DNA of 41,847 bases from HK-STAS-PATE-42 sp964461505 (GTDB taxonomy: Bacteria; Patescibacteriota; Saccharimonadia; Saccharimonadales; HK-STAS-PATE-42): the NCBI GenBank assembly GCA_964461505.1, contig CAYWUW010000004.1:1-41847 (forward strand), in the 5' to 3' direction. Both the position numbers and the translations under genes were made by a program. Position 1 is the stretch's first letter, and each line of letters opens with the position of its first letter. The notes under the pieces are model-generated. The model searched no databases, was not told the DNA's origin, and saw nothing but the letters and a program-made list of their open reading frames with translations. Of this stretch, positions 40,968-41,847 are shown in pieces.

Positions 40968-40976
40968 AGTATATCA
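40968..40976 (-). promoter_or_regulatory. Promoter of tRNA-Ala fused to the iterated motif
   Basis: TGATATACT on the minus strand (hexamer 40973-40968) runs into TAAGCTTAG, about 20 bases before the tRNA. Confidence 0.55.
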
Positions 40977-40989
40977 CTGCACCTCTGTT

Positions 40990-41034
40990 ATGTCATCCTG
41001 ATCCTGTTGCTGTCGAAGCACCCCCTCTAGTTGC
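40990..41034. repeat. Degenerate dispersed intergenic element
   Basis: TGTCATCCTGATCCTG, then TGTCGAAGCACC: the same type of TGTCATCCTGA...GTCGAAG word as at 29163, truncated. Confidence 0.4.
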
Positions 41035-41092
41035 AATAAGATCCGCCAGTTCCACTTCGCCCACGCGCTCAAAAGGCCGGTCAGCCTTAGGG

Positions 41093-41599
41093 TTAACGGC
41101 GCACCGCAACCATGCTGTGCCTTAAAACTTGATTCCCCAGCTTATAACCAGGCTGCATTTCTTTAGTTACCACATCTTTTTCTCCGTCACTATCTTCCAA
41201 AGAGATCGCCTCGTGCAACTCCTCATCAAACTTTTTACCAACCGCCTCAATCTTCTCTAAGCCCAAATCTGCCAAGCTCTTGCTAAACTTATTCAGCACC
41301 GCAACCATTCCCTCAGCTTCTTTACTAAGCTTACTATTCTTGGCAACATCCAGAGCCTTTCCCGCAGCGTCCAAAACCGGCAACAACTCTTTAATTACCT
41401 CAGCCTTATAATATCCACTAAGCTTAAGTTTCTCTTCAGCACTTCTTCTAGCAAGATTTTGCGCATCAGCCCGCTCGCGCTGTAAAGCCTCTGTCAGCTC
41501 TTTAATCTTTGATTCCAGTTCAGATGCAAGCTCAGGCTTATCGCCATTCTTCAAAGAAGCTTCTTTGTTTCTATCTCTTCTTTTTTTTACAGGCTCCAT
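41093..41599 (-). CDS. grpE: GrpE, nucleotide exchange factor of DnaK (168 aa)
   Basis: A charged N-terminus is followed by a long coiled coil (about 25-60: ELESKIKELTEALQRERADAQNLARRSAEEK), then the four-helix bundle and beta-wing with the signature VVTKEMQPGYKLGNQVLRHSMVAV at the C-terminus. GrpE releases ADP from DnaK. dnaK and dnaJ do not follow on this side. The start is 14 bases after tRNA-Leu on the same strand, so it is probably in the same transcript and gets its 5' end from tRNA processing. Confidence 0.95.
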   Translation of the reverse strand: MEPVKKRRDRNKEASLKNGDKPELASELESKIKELTEALQRERADAQNLARRSAEEKLKLSGYYKAEVIKELLPVLDAAGKALDVAKNSKLSKEAEGMVAVLNKFSKSLADLGLEKIEAVGKKFDEELHEAISLEDSDGEKDVVTKEMQPGYKLGNQVLRHSMVAVRR

Positions 41600-41613
41600 A
41601 TAAATTCAAAAAT

Positions 41614-41699
41614 TGGTGGGGATGAAAGGACTTGAACCTTCACGCCTTTAAGGCACATGCTCCTAAGGCATGCGTGTCTACCAATTCCACCACATCCCC
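41614..41699 (-). tRNA. tRNA-Leu(TAG), CCA encoded
   Basis: Minus strand class II: acceptor GGGGATG/CATCCCC, anticodon stem CATGC/GCATG with loop CTTAGGA giving TAG, long variable arm, T arm AAGG TTCAAGT CCTT, discriminator A, CCA encoded. Confidence 0.95.
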
Positions 41700-41717
41700 T
41701 TTATAAGCTTAATTATT

Positions 41718-41737
41718 AAGAGTTAAGCTTAACTCTT
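41718..41737. repeat. 20-bp perfect palindrome around the iterated motif
   Basis: AAGAGTTAAGCTTAACTCTT, a fully symmetrical site centred on TAAGCTTA, between the tRNA-Leu promoter and the tRNA. A second copy of the core lies 20 bases closer to the tRNA. Confidence 0.85.
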
Positions 41738-41741
41738 CTAT

Positions 41742-41750
41742 ATTTTACCA
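41742..41750 (-). promoter_or_regulatory. Extended -10 promoter of tRNA-Leu/grpE
   Basis: TGGTAAAAT on the minus strand, 42 bases before tRNA-Leu, with the 20-bp palindrome in the transcribed leader. Confidence 0.55.
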
Positions 41751-41774
41751 GAACTAGAGCATAGGCGCTAGATG

Positions 41775-41783
41775 TGGTAAAAT
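41775..41783 (+). promoter_or_regulatory. Extended -10 promoter of tRNA-Glu
   Basis: TGGTAAAAT (hexamer 41778-41783) 11 bases before the tRNA 5' end. Confidence 0.6.
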
Positions 41784-41794
41784 AAGGTGTTAGA

Positions 41795-41847
41795 GGTCCC
41801 GTCGTCTAACGGTTAGGACACCAGGTTTTCATCCTGGCAACCGGGGT
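41795..41847 (+). tRNA. tRNA-Glu(TTC), cut by window edge
   Basis: Acceptor GGTCCCG, D arm GTCTAACGGTTAGGAC, anticodon stem CCAGG/CCTGG with loop TTTTCAT giving TTC. The T arm begins at the window end. Confidence 0.92.

Larger units (their letters stand above)
84..41731. repeat. Highly iterated palindrome TAAGCTTA (dispersed, about 80 copies)
   Basis: The 8-base palindrome TAAGCTTA recurs through the whole window. By hand I count about 80 exact copies, for example near 84, 2240, 3999, 8889, 10994, 12371, 16285, 21310, 25921, 27340, 27993, 32151, 33682, 37098, 40378 and 41724. Flanks are mostly pyrimidine before and purine after (YTAAGCTTAR). An equal-base model predicts about 0.6 copies in 42 kb. 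It lies in coding DNA in several frames (TTA AGC TTA as Leu-Ser-Leu; AAG CTT AAx as Lys-Leu-Lys/Asn) and in spacers, on genes of both orientations. A variant with one central change, TAAACTTA, adds roughly 25-30 copies. Its function is not visible from sequence. Confidence 0.95.

Noticed and set aside
1..41847. CRISPR array or insertion sequence
   Set aside because: No regularly spaced direct repeats of 24-40 bases with unique spacers, and no transposase or integrase frame was found; the dispersed TAAGCTTA word is too short and irregular.
1..41847. Recoding of TGA as Gly or Trp, as in some CPR lineages
   Set aside because: TGA ends genes cleanly (19471-19473) and conserved Trp positions use TGG.
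1..41847. HindIII-type restriction pressure on AAGCTT
   Set aside because: Restriction avoidance would deplete the site, while it is enriched here; protective methylation remains possible but no methylase is in the window.

Overview
The window looks like a chromosome segment from a Candidate Phyla Radiation (Patescibacteria) bacterium, most likely Saccharibacteria-like. The reasons are a run of small two-helix type IV secretion pilins, a lineage-typical T4SS cluster, small compact genes, a peptidoglycan toolkit without visible amino-acid or nucleotide biosynthesis, and divergent housekeeping genes. The genetic code appears standard: TGA is used as a stop (for example at 19471-19473) and Trp is TGG. 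Two runs of ten Ns (5200-5209, 38435-38444) are scaffold gaps, and both fall inside genes.

Layout. 0-0.5 kb: end of a tRNA-Ser and a tiny lysine-rich EF-hand-like gene. 0.55-9.7 kb: six tandem T4SS pilin paralogues on the minus strand, diverging from a plus-strand T4SS block (membrane-anchored protein, large secreted/anchored protein, VirB6-like channel, unknown soluble protein, PrgI). No VirB4 or VirD4 ATPase follows. 9.7-12.5 kb: MurF-like ligase and a LysM/CHAP cell-wall hydrolase. 12.5-15.8 kb: probable oriC, dnaA and dnaN. 16-22.7 kb: class A penicillin-binding protein, two acetyltransferases, a CPA2 antiporter and two unknown genes. 22.7-29.3 kb: FtsA-like protein, aquaporin, guanylate-kinase-like protein, RadA, a PIN-TRAM protein and tRNAs. 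29.4-36.3 kb: an unknown/kinase-like pair, an LAQTG surface protein, Ung, an HtrA-like protease and a zinc-ribbon/PAS protein. 36.4-41.8 kb: TrmB-type regulator with a divergent gene, a broken 2-hydroxyacid dehydrogenase, an AbrB-Doc toxin-antitoxin pair, a FemAB-like transferase beside tRNA-Ala, GrpE, and tRNA-Leu and tRNA-Glu.

The strongest unexplained signal is genome-scale. The palindrome TAAGCTTA (extended YTAAGCTTAR) occurs about 80 times by hand count, roughly once per 0.5 kb, in genes and between them, where fewer than one or two copies are expected. A one-base variant, TAAACTTA, is also abundant. Inside genes it reads as Leu-Ser-Leu or Lys-Leu-Lys/Asn. It also merges with core promoters: many have an extended -10 of the form TGnTAnnnT running straight into the motif. 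A second theme is leaderless transcription: at many genes the -10 box lies only 6-9 nt before the start codon with no Shine-Dalgarno.

Genes that work together: the T4SS block builds a surface/secretion apparatus; PBP1A, the MurF-like ligase, the CHAP hydrolase and the FemAB-like transferase act on peptidoglycan; the LAQTG protein is a sortase-type surface protein; dnaA/dnaN/radA/ung serve replication and repair. All calls are from reading the sequence; no database search was run.
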